A stretch of 60,955 nt of DNA. Source: an uncultured Roseburia sp. GTDB taxonomy: Bacteria; Bacillota; Clostridia; Lachnospirales; Lachnospiraceae. The stretch lies in assembly GCA_947564465.1 (NCBI GenBank), contig CANOCV010000015.1, positions 1 to 60,955 of the forward strand, written 5' to 3'. Under the pieces are notes generated by a model. That model was not told the origin of the DNA and did no database searches. It saw only the letters and a program-made list of their open reading frames with translations. The position numbers and the translations under genes are program-made. Shown here one piece after another: positions 53,987 to 60,955 of this stretch. Each line of letters begins with the position of its first letter. Position 1 is the first letter of the stretch.

Positions 53987-54424
53987 ATGTACAGTGAGAA
54001 AGTGATGGATCATTTTGAGCATCCCAGAAACGTGGGTGAAATAGAGAATGCGAGCGGAGTAGGAACGGTTGGAAACGCGAAATGCGGGGATATCATGAGA
54101 ATTTATCTTGATATTGACGAGAATCAAGTGATACGTGACTGTAAATTTAAAACCTTTGGCTGCGGCGCCGCTGTGGCGACAAGCAGTATGGCGACGGAGC
54201 TGGTTAAGGGAAAGACGGTAAAAGAAGCGCTTAAGGTTACAAATAAGGCTGTTATGGAGGCGCTTGACGGGCTTCCTCCGGTAAAGGTTCATTGCTCTCT
54301 TCTGGCGGAAGAGGGCATACATGCGGCACTGTGGGATTACGCCGAGAAGAACGGGATTTCGATAGAGGGACTTTCAAAGCCGAAATCAGATATTTCAGAG
54401 GACGAGGAAGAGGAGGAATATTAA
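53987..54424 (+). CDS. nifU: Fe-S cluster scaffold protein (NifU N-terminal/IscU type)
   Basis: A 145-residue IscU-like scaffold. The three cluster Cys are in GNAKCGD, FGCGAAVATSS and VHCSLLAEEGI. The Asp after the first Cys is retained. After residue 125 there is a tail ending in EDEEEEEY not found in minimal IscU. It receives sulfur from the desulfurase upstream and builds [2Fe-2S] or [4Fe-4S] clusters. Start ATG after GGAGGGG. Confidence 0.94.
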   Translation: MYSEKVMDHFEHPRNVGEIENASGVGTVGNAKCGDIMRIYLDIDENQVIRDCKFKTFGCGAAVATSSMATELVKGKTVKEALKVTNKAVMEALDGLPPVKVHCSLLAEEGIHAALWDYAEKNGISIEGLSKPKSDISEDEEEEEY

Positions 54425-54494
54425 ATTTAGCGGAATGCAGGAAGCCACTGTGGGCAATAACTATCATTTCCCTGTATATTACTATGAATTATGC

Positions 54495-54523
54495 TTGCGA
54501 AACAGTGAAAGTTATATTATGAT
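54495..54523 (+). promoter_or_regulatory. candidate promoter of the Rrf2 gene
   Basis: TTGCGA at 54495-54500 and TATGAT at 54518-54523, spacer 17, about 30 bases before the rrf2 start. It suggests the regulator has its own transcript besides read-through from nifU. Confidence 0.4.
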
Positions 54524-54553
54524 AGGAATATAAGAAGGGTGGGGTGTGATAAG

Positions 54554-54988
54554 ATGAGAATTTCAACAAAAGGGCGCTACGCAGTGCGTTTGCTGCTTGA
54601 TATAGCAATCAATGACACAGCGGAACCGGTTCGGTTAAAAGACACAGCGGAGCGGCAAAATATATCAATGAAATATTTAGAACAGATTATTTCGATACTC
54701 GTTCGGGCAGGCATCGTGAAAAGTATCCGCGGTCCGCAGGGAGGGTATCGCCTGGTCAAAGAGCCGAAGGATTATACGGTAGGGATGATTCTACGCTATG
54801 TAGAAGGGTCTCTTGCGCCTGTGGCGTGCCTTGAGGATGAGATTAATGAGTGCGAGCGCCAGTCGGAGTGCGTAACCTTGCGCATCTGGCAGGAGCTGAA
54901 TGACGCGATAAATGCTGTGGTGGATAAATATACGCTTCAGGATCTGATAGACTGGCAGGCGGATATCAGCTGTGATTATGTAATATAG
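54554..54988 (+). CDS. Rrf2-family Fe-S-responsive transcription regulator (IscR-like)
   Basis: A 144-residue Rrf2 protein starting MRISTKGRYAVRLLLDIA, with a winged helix (ISMKYLEQIISILVRAGIVKSIRGPQGGYRL) and three Cys in ACLEDEINECERQSEC, spaced as expected for Fe-S ligands of the IscR/CymR-type group. It probably controls the adjacent nifS-nifU genes and perhaps other sulfur genes. ATG 54554 is preferred over GTG 54539. Here the regulator is placed downstream, not upstream as in E. coli isc. Confidence 0.9.
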   Translation: MRISTKGRYAVRLLLDIAINDTAEPVRLKDTAERQNISMKYLEQIISILVRAGIVKSIRGPQGGYRLVKEPKDYTVGMILRYVEGSLAPVACLEDEINECERQSECVTLRIWQELNDAINAVVDKYTLQDLIDWQADISCDYVI

Positions 54989-55020
54989 GAGGGAGAGGCG
55001 CTACCGCGCTTCTCCCTCCG
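54987..55020. terminator. bidirectional hairpin after the Rrf2 gene
   Basis: GGAGGGAGA pairs perfectly with TCTCCCTCC across GGCGCTACCGCGCT. Its right arm encodes the last residues of the small minus-strand protein. No T run, so termination strength is uncertain. Confidence 0.55.
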
Positions 55021-55156
55021 CAACAATGTCCTCCAATACATGAATCAGATCATACATATTATTTAGGCGTACGTTTCTCTCAAGAATCAGATTTTTCAGA
55101 TCAATGGACAGTGTCTCGAATTTTTCCTTTATTTCAGGTGCTATATAAGATGCCAT
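55001..55156 (-). CDS. small hypothetical protein (51 residues)
   Basis: MASYIAPEIKEKFETLSIDL at the start and a two-helix pattern with no Cys; the middle reads LKNLILERNVRLNNMYDLIHVLEDIV. The ATG at 55156 is preceded on the minus strand by GGGAGG, far better than the longer frame start at 55216. Function unknown. It overlaps the hairpin that ends the convergent rrf2 gene. It resembles short helical proteins often annotated only as conserved hypothetical. Confidence 0.6.
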   Translation of the reverse strand: MASYIAPEIKEKFETLSIDLKNLILERNVRLNNMYDLIHVLEDIVAEGEAR

Positions 55157-55209
55157 ATGCTGCCTCCCTTCCGGGATAGTATATGTGAAAAACGAAAAAA
55201 TATTTTGCG

Positions 55210-55238
55210 TTGCCAATGTGGGGGAATAAGGGTATAAT
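55210..55238 (+). promoter_or_regulatory. promoter of the flavin-reductase-like gene
   Basis: TTGCCA at 55210-55215 and TATAAT at 55233-55238 with a 17-base spacer, 44 bases before the start codon. Confidence 0.65.
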
Positions 55239-55281
55239 AATTAAAAAAGTAATGAGATGATATTGAAAAAGGAGGAATTTT

Positions 55282-55791
55282 ATGCATACATTTCAACCAT
55301 ATCCGATTGATATGCTGGATTTCAATCCGTTTCAGAAGATTGGCAAAGAGTGGATGTTAATAACAGCCGGGAATAAGGAGAAGGCGAATACTATGACCGC
55401 AAGCTGGGGCGGCGTCGGCGTACTCTGGGGCAAGAACGTTGTCTTTGCGTTTGTTCGTGATACACGTTATACTAAGGAATTTATAGACCGTGAGGAATCG
55501 TTTTCGCTGACATTTTTGGATGAAAAATATAAGAGCGCTCTGAAATATCTGGGAGCTGTATCCGGCAGGGACGAAGATAAGATAGGCGGAGCCAGAATGC
55601 ATTTGGATTACTATCAGGATAAAACGCCGTATATAGACGAGGGAAATCTTGTGATAGTTTGTAAAAAGATGTCTGCAACAAGGATAACGGATGAACAGTT
55701 TATCAGTGAAGGGCTGAAGGAACAGTGGTATGCGGACGGCAATATGCATACAATGTATGTCGGAGAGATTATAGAGGTGCTTGCACGGTAG
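55282..55791 (+). CDS. flavin-reductase-like FMN-binding protein
   Basis: A 169-residue protein of the flavin reductase/pyridoxamine-oxidase-like split-barrel family. WMLITAGNKEKANTMTASWGGVGVLWGKNVVFAFVRDTRYTKEFI is the FMN-binding block, and ESFSLTFLDEKYKSALKYLGAVSGRDEDK the second conserved block. Such proteins bind FMN and reduce it or small substrates; in anaerobes many are uncharacterised. AAAGGAGG precedes the ATG. It is monocistronic between its own promoter and a strong terminator. Confidence 0.88.
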   Translation: MHTFQPYPIDMLDFNPFQKIGKEWMLITAGNKEKANTMTASWGGVGVLWGKNVVFAFVRDTRYTKEFIDREESFSLTFLDEKYKSALKYLGAVSGRDEDKIGGARMHLDYYQDKTPYIDEGNLVIVCKKMSATRITDEQFISEGLKEQWYADGNMHTMYVGEIIEVLAR

Positions 55792-55813
55792 AATAATCTT
55801 GTAAAAAATAAAT

Positions 55814-55888
55814 GGAAATTAAATTTTGAATCAGAGAATGAGTGGCTTCTCATGCGTTGAAAGATTCAAAATTTGATTTCCTTTTTTT
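55814..55888 (+). terminator. long-stem rho-independent terminator
   Basis: A 19-bp stem (55814-55832 with 55863-55881, one G-T pair) encloses a 30-base loop with its own GAGAA/TTCTC dyad, followed by seven T. It ends the flavin-reductase-like gene. Confidence 0.88.
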
Positions 55889-55950
55889 GTGTGATGATAT
55901 TCGTTCAGATTTTGCTAAAGTATTAAGAATTCTTTAAATAAAAGAGAACA

Positions 55951-55977
55951 TGAAACTTTTTCCATTCTTCAATCGTC
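55951..55977 (+). promoter_or_regulatory. ECF-sigma promoter of the MBOAT-SGNH-sigma-antisigma operon
   Basis: TGAAAC at 55951-55956, 17 bases, CGTC at 55974-55977 followed by TAA. This fits the Bacillus ECF (SigV/SigW class) consensus closely. It lies 36 bases before the MBOAT start, so the in-frame ATG at 55950 is promoter sequence, not a start. It predicts that the sigma factor of the operon drives its own operon. Confidence 0.8.
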
Positions 55978-56012
55978 TAATCGTGTATAAAGAAACGAAA
56001 GAGGAGAATGTT

Positions 56013-57350
56013 ATGCTGTTTTCGAGTTTATCATTTATATTCTTGTTTTTGCCTGTATTTTTGGTGATCTATTATTGTACGCCTAAAAATTATCGAAACA
56101 TATCGTTATTTATAGGGAGTCTAATCTTTTATGCTTTGGGAGAGATAAAATATTTCCCCCTTCTGATTTTTACTCTGCTGCTCAATTACTTTATTTCAAG
56201 GGCGCTGTGGAAGCTTGAGAGCAGCGCGGGAAGGGCGCTGCTTATCATTGTGCTTGTCTATGATTTTGGCATTTTGATGGGATTTAAGTATCTGTCGCAC
56301 ACGATTCCTCTGGGAATTAGTTTTTATACGTTTCAGATTGCTTCTTATATAATTGATGTATACAGGAAGAAAATAAAACCGGCGAGAAATTTAATAGAAA
56401 TCGGTACATATCTCTGTCTGTTTCCGCAGCTGATAGCCGGACCTATTATATTGTATTCGGATATTATAAAACAGATTTGTCATCGGGAATATCGCATGGA
56501 GAATTTGGAGGATGGATTAAAGACCTTTGTTTTGGGGCTTTCCTCAAAAATTTTGCTTGCAGACGTGATGGGAAAGCTGTGGCATGAAATAAATGTCACA
56601 GGATTTGAAAGCATTTCGACACCGATGGCGTGGCTGGGGGCGGCAGCGTATTCGCTGGAGATTTTCTTTGATTTTAACGGGTATTCCCTGATGGCGATCG
56701 GGCTTGGAAAAATGATGGGATTTGCGATTCCGCGGAATTTTGATAAGCCGTATCTGTCGCGTACGGTCGGTGAATTTTGGAGAAGGTGGCATATCACGCT
56801 GGGGAGGTGGTTTCGGGACTATGTGTATATTCCTCTTGGGGGAAGCCGCGTGGGAGCAGGGAAGGTAATGCGAAATCTTTTCGTTGTCTGGCTGTTTACC
56901 GGTATGTGGCATGGGAAGGGATGGAATTTTATTTTATGGGGGGTATCTATTTGGGCGTTGATTGTATTGGAAAAAATGGGATTGGAGAAAATATTAAATA
57001 AACATTTGATTATATCGAGGATTTATATGCTCCTTTATATTCCGCTTAGCTGGATGATTTTTGCGATTGACAGTCTCAAAGACATCGGAATATATTTTGG
57101 CAGAATGTTTCCTTTTTTGGGTACAGGGGAGGCCGTCTATGTAAATACAAAGGATGCGTTAAATGCGTGTGAGAGATACGGGGTCTTTTTTGTGGTATCA
57201 ATTATTTTATGTATGAAGCTGCCATCCGTAATTTATCAGAAAAATAAGCGGAAAATGTGGATGATTTTATTGCTAAGTATTCTGTTTGGAATGTCCGTAT
57301 TCGGAATGGTACGAAATGCAAGCAATCCGTTTTTATATTTTCGTTTTTAA
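56013..57350 (+). CDS. MBOAT-family O-acyltransferase (AlgI/PatA-like)
   Basis: A 445-residue membrane protein with about 11 membrane segments. PRNFDKPYLSRTVGEFWRRWHITLGRWFRDYVYIPLGGSR is the AlgI/DltB/PatA signature and the catalytic His is His300 in TGMWHGKGWNFILWG. Members move acyl groups across the membrane for O-acetylation of wall or surface glycans. The adjacent SGNH gene supplies a likely extracytoplasmic transferase, as in AlgI/AlgJ-X or PatA/PatB pairs. ATG 56013 after GAGGAG is chosen; the frame extends upstream over the promoter. It leads an operon with SigV/RsiV-like genes. Confidence 0.92.
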   Translation: MLFSSLSFIFLFLPVFLVIYYCTPKNYRNISLFIGSLIFYALGEIKYFPLLIFTLLLNYFISRALWKLESSAGRALLIIVLVYDFGILMGFKYLSHTIPLGISFYTFQIASYIIDVYRKKIKPARNLIEIGTYLCLFPQLIAGPIILYSDIIKQICHREYRMENLEDGLKTFVLGLSSKILLADVMGKLWHEINVTGFESISTPMAWLGAAAYSLEIFFDFNGYSLMAIGLGKMMGFAIPRNFDKPYLSRTVGEFWRRWHITLGRWFRDYVYIPLGGSRVGAGKVMRNLFVVWLFTGMWHGKGWNFILWGVSIWALIVLEKMGLEKILNKHLIISRIYMLLYIPLSWMIFAIDSLKDIGIYFGRMFPFLGTGEAVYVNTKDALNACERYGVFFVVSIILCMKLPSVIYQKNKRKMWMILLLSILFGMSVFGMVRNASNPFLYFRF

Positions 57351-57364
57351 GGAGGACACACTTG

Positions 57365-58249
57365 ATGAAGAAAAAGAGAAGAAAATATCCGTTTTGTATA
57401 ATTATGGCATGTTCCGTTGTCATTTTCTGGGGAACCATTACGACAATGGGATATACGCTTGGTTCTGCCGGAACACTTGTAAAACGGGAAGAGCAAACGG
57501 AGGTATTGGCCGGGATGCAAAATATTGCGGCGGAAACGGAAATTTTGGATGAGCGCAAAGAAGCAGAGCATATGCTTCCTCCGAATACGGAGGAGGGGAA
57601 TCGGCTGAATACAGAATCGGAGCAGATTATGCCGGAGAAGGAATCGGAGCGGGAGTTTGTTCAGGTGGATATGAGCTATCTGGACGGCGCGTTGTTTATC
57701 GGGGATTCGAGGACGTCGACGCTGTACGAGTATGCAGGGTGGGATGAGACGACATTTTTTGTAGAATATGGCCTCACAATTTGGGATGTGATGGATAGTT
57801 TGGTTGCGCAGGATCAAAACAGCGGTGAAAAAATATCTGTGCGGGATGCTTTAAAGCAGCAGAAGTATGATAAAATCTATATTATGCTTGGTATAAATGA
57901 GCTTGGCCGCGGGACGGCAGATACTTTTTATGAGCAATATAAGGCGGTTGTAGATGAAATACGCGCTTTGCAGCCGGATGCCGTTTTATTTGTGGAAAGT
58001 ATTATGCATGTGACGGATAAGAAGGACAGTGAGGGTACATATATTAATAATACGGAAATTGATGCCCGCAATGAAAAGATAAAGACGCTGGCGGACAATA
58101 AGAGTATATTTTGGCTTGATGAAAATGAAACGTTTGATCTGGAGGGGACAAGAAAATTAAATCCGGAGTTTACATCAGACGGAGTACATTTGAAGGCAAA
58201 GTATATTTCGGTATGGAGAGATTTTCTCCTCCTTCATGGAATAGAGTGA
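57365..58249 (+). CDS. membrane-anchored SGNH/GDSL-type esterase or acetyltransferase
   Basis: A 294-residue protein. Residues 10-30 are an N-terminal membrane anchor; residues 40-100 a hydrophilic Glu-rich linker; the rest an SGNH fold facing outside: FIGDSRTS with Ser115, the Asn block MLGINELGRG, and SDGVHLKAKY with Asp272/His275. These complete the Ser-Asp-His set. Extracellular SGNH partners of MBOAT proteins transfer or remove acetyl groups on glycans. It lies 14 bases after the MBOAT stop behind AAGGAGG. Peptidoglycan as substrate is inferred from the sigma/anti-sigma pair that follows. Confidence 0.88.
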   Translation: MKKKRRKYPFCIIMACSVVIFWGTITTMGYTLGSAGTLVKREEQTEVLAGMQNIAAETEILDERKEAEHMLPPNTEEGNRLNTESEQIMPEKESEREFVQVDMSYLDGALFIGDSRTSTLYEYAGWDETTFFVEYGLTIWDVMDSLVAQDQNSGEKISVRDALKQQKYDKIYIMLGINELGRGTADTFYEQYKAVVDEIRALQPDAVLFVESIMHVTDKKDSEGTYINNTEIDARNEKIKTLADNKSIFWLDENETFDLEGTRKLNPEFTSDGVHLKAKYISVWRDFLLLHGIE

Positions 58250-58270
58250 CAGAGACAGAAGAGGTGGAAA

Positions 58271-58756
58271 ATGGTATATCAGGATTTGAGAAAAAAGGTG
58301 GAGGCTGTAATACTGGACTCTTATCAGGATATGTACCGGCTTGCATATTCCTATGTGAGAAATGAGCAGGATGCAATGGATATTGTGCAGGAGAGTGTGT
58401 ATAAGTGTATTTGCCATGCGGACAAAGTAAAAAAGGAGACTTATATCAAGACATGGGTCTGGCGTGTGGTTATTAATACAGCGCTTGATTGGAAGAAAAA
58501 ATATACAAGAGAGGTTGCGGTGGATGAGATCAGGGATATTTATTATGAGTCGGCAGACTCCCCTTATGATGTTGTAAATGCATTAAAGGTACTCAAAGGG
58601 GAAGAACGCCTGATGATTATTCTGTATTATTTCGAGGGATTTACCTTAGAGGAAGTGGCAAAGATGCTGGGCATGAATACAAATACAATGAAGACAACGT
58701 TGTACCGAAGCCTGAAAAAATTGAAGCAGAGAATTTTAAAAGGAGGGGATAACTGA
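58271..58756 (+). CDS. ECF RNA polymerase sigma factor (SigV-like)
   Basis: A 161-residue ECF sigma factor. Region 2: MYRLAYSYVRNEQDAMDIVQESVYKCI; region 4: YFEGFTLEEVAKMLGMNTNTMKTTLYRSLKKLKQRI. It overlaps the anti-sigma start by one base (TGATG), the usual arrangement for sigma and cognate anti-sigma. The SigV label rests on the RsiV-type partner. The operon promoter at 55951 matches its expected recognition sequence, indicating positive autoregulation. Confidence 0.92.
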   Translation: MVYQDLRKKVEAVILDSYQDMYRLAYSYVRNEQDAMDIVQESVYKCICHADKVKKETYIKTWVWRVVINTALDWKKKYTREVAVDEIRDIYYESADSPYDVVNALKVLKGEERLMIILYYFEGFTLEEVAKMLGMNTNTMKTTLYRSLKKLKQRILKGGDN

Positions 58757-59691
58757 TGAAGACATATCGTGATATGAATGAAATGAAGAAATTTTATAAA
58801 AAGATTTCCGTTCCGCAGGAATTGGAAGGCAGGGTAAATGATTCCGTTGAGAGGGCGAACTCGAAGGTGAAAAAGAAGATTTATTCTAAAATGGCTGTGT
58901 GGCGGACTTTGGCCCTGACAGCGACAGCCGTACTGGCATTTGTGATTTTGGTGAATGTGAACACAGACGTGGCCCTGGCAATTGAGAAGATACCGTTTCT
59001 TGGCAGAGTGGTAAAGGTAGTGAGTTTTCGGGAATATCAGGATGTGCGAAAGAAAGGCGACGTGCAGGCTGACATCAGGATTCCGACGATCGGCATTGAG
59101 GGCGGCGGGAAGGATATAGACCGTGAGACTTCAAAAGAGCTGAACCGGAAAATACAGGAATATACGGATATGGTGATTGCCCAGTACGAGGAGGAAGTGG
59201 AATATCTTCAGGGGAACGTTTCCGAGACGGAGGCTGCCAGCGCAAAATACAGCGTTACCAATGATTATAAGATTGTGACGGACAACGATAAATTATTTTC
59301 GATTTATATAAATACAGAAGTGTCAATGGCTGGTACAAATAGTTATATTAAGATATATCATGTTGACAAGGAAAGCGGAAAGATTGTTACACTGGGGGAT
59401 TTGTTTGAGGAGAAGGCGGATTATGTTACAGTAATTTCCGATATTATCAAGGATGAAATGCGCAGGCAGATGAGGGCGGATGAAAGTATTTGTTATTGGC
59501 TGGACAATGAGATAGATGCATGGAATTTTGAGGAGATTTCCCCGGAGGCGAATTTTTATGTAAATGAGCAGGGAAAGCTGACCATTGTGTTTGATGAATA
59601 TGAGGTGGCTCCGGGAAGTATGGGAGTGGTGGAATTTACGATTCCTACCGGGCAGATAGCGGATATTGTAAAAGAGGGATATGTACGGTGA
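58756..59691 (+). CDS. RsiV-like transmembrane anti-sigma factor (DUF4163/DUF3298)
   Basis: A 311-residue single-pass protein. Residues 1-50 are the cytosolic sigma-binding part, 51-68 a membrane segment, and residues about 100-310 an extracytoplasmic DUF4163-DUF3298 region ending in FYVNEQGKLTIVFDEYEVAPGSMGVVEFTIP. In B. subtilis and Clostridioides difficile, RsiV binds lysozyme outside the cell and is then cut by signal peptidase and a site-2 protease, releasing SigV. The same use here is inferred by homology. VNTDVALA after the membrane helix could be the signal-peptidase cut site. Confidence 0.9.
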   Translation: MKTYRDMNEMKKFYKKISVPQELEGRVNDSVERANSKVKKKIYSKMAVWRTLALTATAVLAFVILVNVNTDVALAIEKIPFLGRVVKVVSFREYQDVRKKGDVQADIRIPTIGIEGGGKDIDRETSKELNRKIQEYTDMVIAQYEEEVEYLQGNVSETEAASAKYSVTNDYKIVTDNDKLFSIYINTEVSMAGTNSYIKIYHVDKESGKIVTLGDLFEEKADYVTVISDIIKDEMRRQMRADESICYWLDNEIDAWNFEEISPEANFYVNEQGKLTIVFDEYEVAPGSMGVVEFTIPTGQIADIVKEGYVR

Positions 59692-59707
59692 TTTTTTGAA
59701 AAAAATC

Positions 59708-59736
59708 TGTAAAAATAGACCGGAAAGGAGTATAAT
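59708..59736 (+). promoter_or_regulatory. candidate promoter of the HD-GYP gene
   Basis: TGTAAA at 59708-59713 and TATAAT at 59731-59736, spacer 17. The -10 lies only 15 bases before the ATG at 59752, which would make the mRNA nearly leaderless; a later start codon is the alternative. Confidence 0.4.
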
Positions 59737-59751
59737 AGAAAATGAAATCTG

Positions 59752-60849
59752 ATGAATGCACCGGAGACCGAAAAGTGGGTGGAGAATTTGAAGAGTTTGC
59801 GAAGAGAAGAGCTGCGACCGGGGATGATACTTGGGCAGGATATTTATAATTTAGGGAATCAGCTTATAGCCGCTAGGGGAGCTGTCTTGACGGATAATAT
59901 TATAACGAAACTGCAGTACTATTCCGTTCTGTGCGTGTATGTGGAAGAAGATGTGCCGGCAGAGGCGGCCGTGATACCGGAGGTACACAGCTGGGTAGTG
60001 GATACAAAGGAATTTCATGAATTTCAGAAACAGTACGATTCGGATGTGGAAGCTTTTAGGAATGATTTAAATGATATTGTAGAGAAAAATGTTAAGGGTG
60101 ATATTGATCACATGTATGAGGGCGTACAGAAGCTTGCCTCGGCAGGGAACAGTCTGAATGTTCTTGAGATGATGCGGAATCTGCGCAAATATGACGACTG
60201 TACATATACGCATGCGGTAAATGTGGCGCTTATCTGTAATATTTTGGCAAGATGGCTTGGCTTTACCGAGCAGGAGGTGGAGCTTGCCTCAATGTGCGGA
60301 TTACTACATGATATCGGCAAGCTGAAAATGCCAAGCGAAATTATAAAAAAGCCGGGGCCGCTTACGGATGAAGAGTATGCGATTATCAAGAATCATACGA
60401 TAGAAGGATACCGTATTTTAAGCGCTAAAGGTATAGACCAGCATATTTGCAACTCGGCGCTGATGCATCATGAGAGATGTGACGGGACGGGATATCCTTA
60501 TGGGCTTAATGGCAACAGGATTGATCATTATGCCAAGCTGGTGGCGATTGCGGATATTTATGACGCCATGACGGCTAGGCGTGTGTACCGCGGACCGCTG
60601 TCGCCGTTTGAGGTGATCCAGATTTTTGAGGATGAGGGTCTTTATCGCTATGATACACAATATATTATTACATTTTTACAGCGGGTTGCAGATTCTTATA
60701 TGAACGCTCAGGTCAGGTTAAATGACGGACGGGAGGGGACAATTATCTATATTAACAGGCAGGAGATCGGAAGACCGACGATTCAGTGCGGAAGTATGAT
60801 TGTGGATTTGAGGAGAGAGAAAGGGCTGAAAATTGCACAGATGTTGTAA
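59752..60849 (+). CDS. HD-GYP-domain protein (c-di-GMP phosphodiesterase family)
   Basis: A 365-residue protein. Residues 20-70 resemble the DUF3391-like N-terminal region (RREELRPGMILGQDIYNLGNQLIA); the HD-GYP domain spans about 150-330, with LLHDIGK (His186, Asp187), MHHERCDGTGYP (HHE 239-241, GYP 247-249) and the second metal His residues. The motif set suggests an active c-di-GMP phosphodiesterase. A last segment (VRLNDGREGTIIYINRQ) is a small beta domain common in this group. The start is uncertain: no ribosome site lies at good distance from ATG 59752, and in-frame GTG/TTG codons follow. Confidence 0.88.
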   Translation: MNAPETEKWVENLKSLRREELRPGMILGQDIYNLGNQLIAARGAVLTDNIITKLQYYSVLCVYVEEDVPAEAAVIPEVHSWVVDTKEFHEFQKQYDSDVEAFRNDLNDIVEKNVKGDIDHMYEGVQKLASAGNSLNVLEMMRNLRKYDDCTYTHAVNVALICNILARWLGFTEQEVELASMCGLLHDIGKLKMPSEIIKKPGPLTDEEYAIIKNHTIEGYRILSAKGIDQHICNSALMHHERCDGTGYPYGLNGNRIDHYAKLVAIADIYDAMTARRVYRGPLSPFEVIQIFEDEGLYRYDTQYIITFLQRVADSYMNAQVRLNDGREGTIIYINRQEIGRPTIQCGSMIVDLRREKGLKIAQML

Positions 60850-60872
60850 AATTTGTTCAAGCTTTTATAAAA

Positions 60873-60898
60873 GGCCGCCGGTTAAATGCCGGCGGTTT
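60873..60898 (+). terminator. rho-independent terminator after the HD-GYP gene
   Basis: CCGCCGG and CCGGCGG pair across a short AT-rich loop and are followed by TTTT. It lies between the HD-GYP stop and the convergent tRNA. Confidence 0.8.
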
Positions 60899-60904
60899 TG
60901 ATAC

Positions 60905-60955
60905 AGCAGATAACGGGAGTCGAACCCGCCTTTCCAGCTTGGGAAGCTAGCGTTC
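60905..60955 (-). tRNA. tRNA-Gly (anticodon CCC), 3' portion only
   Basis: Read on the minus strand, the last 51 bases give an anticodon arm CTAGC-TTCCCAA-GCTGG with anticodon CCC, a T arm with GGGTTCGACTCCC, and the acceptor strand TATCTGC plus discriminator T. No CCA is encoded. The 5' part lies beyond the window edge. Confidence 0.9.

Noticed and set aside
55950..56012. The longer N-terminus of the MBOAT protein starting at ATG 55950
   Set aside because: This ATG overlaps the ECF -35 element; the family-like N-terminus and the GAGGAG site belong to ATG 56013.
1..60955. CRISPR arrays, prophage or insertion sequences
   Set aside because: No regularly spaced repeats with unique spacers, transposases or phage structural genes were seen; the only tandem repeat outside coding DNA is the 3 x 16-bp unit at 21320.

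Overview
The window reads as a chromosomal segment of a low-to-moderate GC, Gram-positive anaerobe of the class Clostridia, most likely a gut Lachnospiraceae. Reasons: strong AGGAGG-type ribosome sites before most genes, an xylA plus GH43 xylan-use pair, a LytTR/GHKL two-component system, SigV/RsiV-type ECF signalling, a nifS-nifU-rrf2 cluster, an [FeFe]-hydrogenase-like sensor, and a giant F5/8C-Big2-FN3 surface protein. There is no prophage, CRISPR array or intact insertion sequence. The genus is not resolved.

Layout. (1) 183-11121: a co-oriented Ter/Yce stress block: rhomboid protease, YceG-like protein, TelA, four TerD-family proteins, a Ca2+-type P-ATPase, a HAD phosphatase and a Ca2+/Na+ exchanger. 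The block as a whole looks built around calcium handling. (2) 11283-13541: LytTR regulator plus GHKL kinase; the regulator's first codons are separated from the rest by a frame change at a run of six A. (3) 13637-17218: a Lys-rich coiled-coil protein, an ECF sigma factor with its own ECF-type promoter, a large unknown protein, and a convergent unknown gene. (4) 17321-21303: AraC regulator, xylose isomerase and beta-xylosidase. (5) 21610-31028: a ten-gene Mrp/Mbh-type cation antiporter operon with four ND5/ND4/ND2-like subunits. (6) 31041-33892: larB-larC-larE for the nickel-pincer cofactor. (7) 34019-35957: a small phage-like gene and a MATE exporter. (8) 36102-44099: a 2665-residue secreted repeat protein. 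(9) 44276-49789: thyA, folA, an AEC transporter, ilvB-ilvN and a YitT protein. (10) 49786-52401, minus strand: a fusion of ferredoxin, [FeFe]-hydrogenase H-domain, Fe4S4, GGDEF and EAL domains. (11) 52630-55791: cysteine desulfurase, Fe-S scaffold, Rrf2 regulator, a small protein and a flavin-reductase-like protein. (12) 56013-59691: MBOAT O-acyltransferase, SGNH esterase, SigV-like sigma and RsiV-like anti-sigma, led by a clear ECF promoter. (13) 59752 to the end: an HD-GYP protein and a truncated tRNA-Gly(CCC).

The three most interesting systems are the hydrogenase-like/EAL fusion (an apparent H2 or redox sensor wired to c-di-GMP breakdown), the ECF-autoregulated MBOAT/SGNH/SigV/RsiV operon (a plausible lysozyme-responsive O-acetylation module built from PatA/PatB-like parts rather than OatA), and the Mrp/Mbh-like antiporter with a split MrpA and four antiporter-like subunits. 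All functional calls come from reading motifs by eye; no database search was run.
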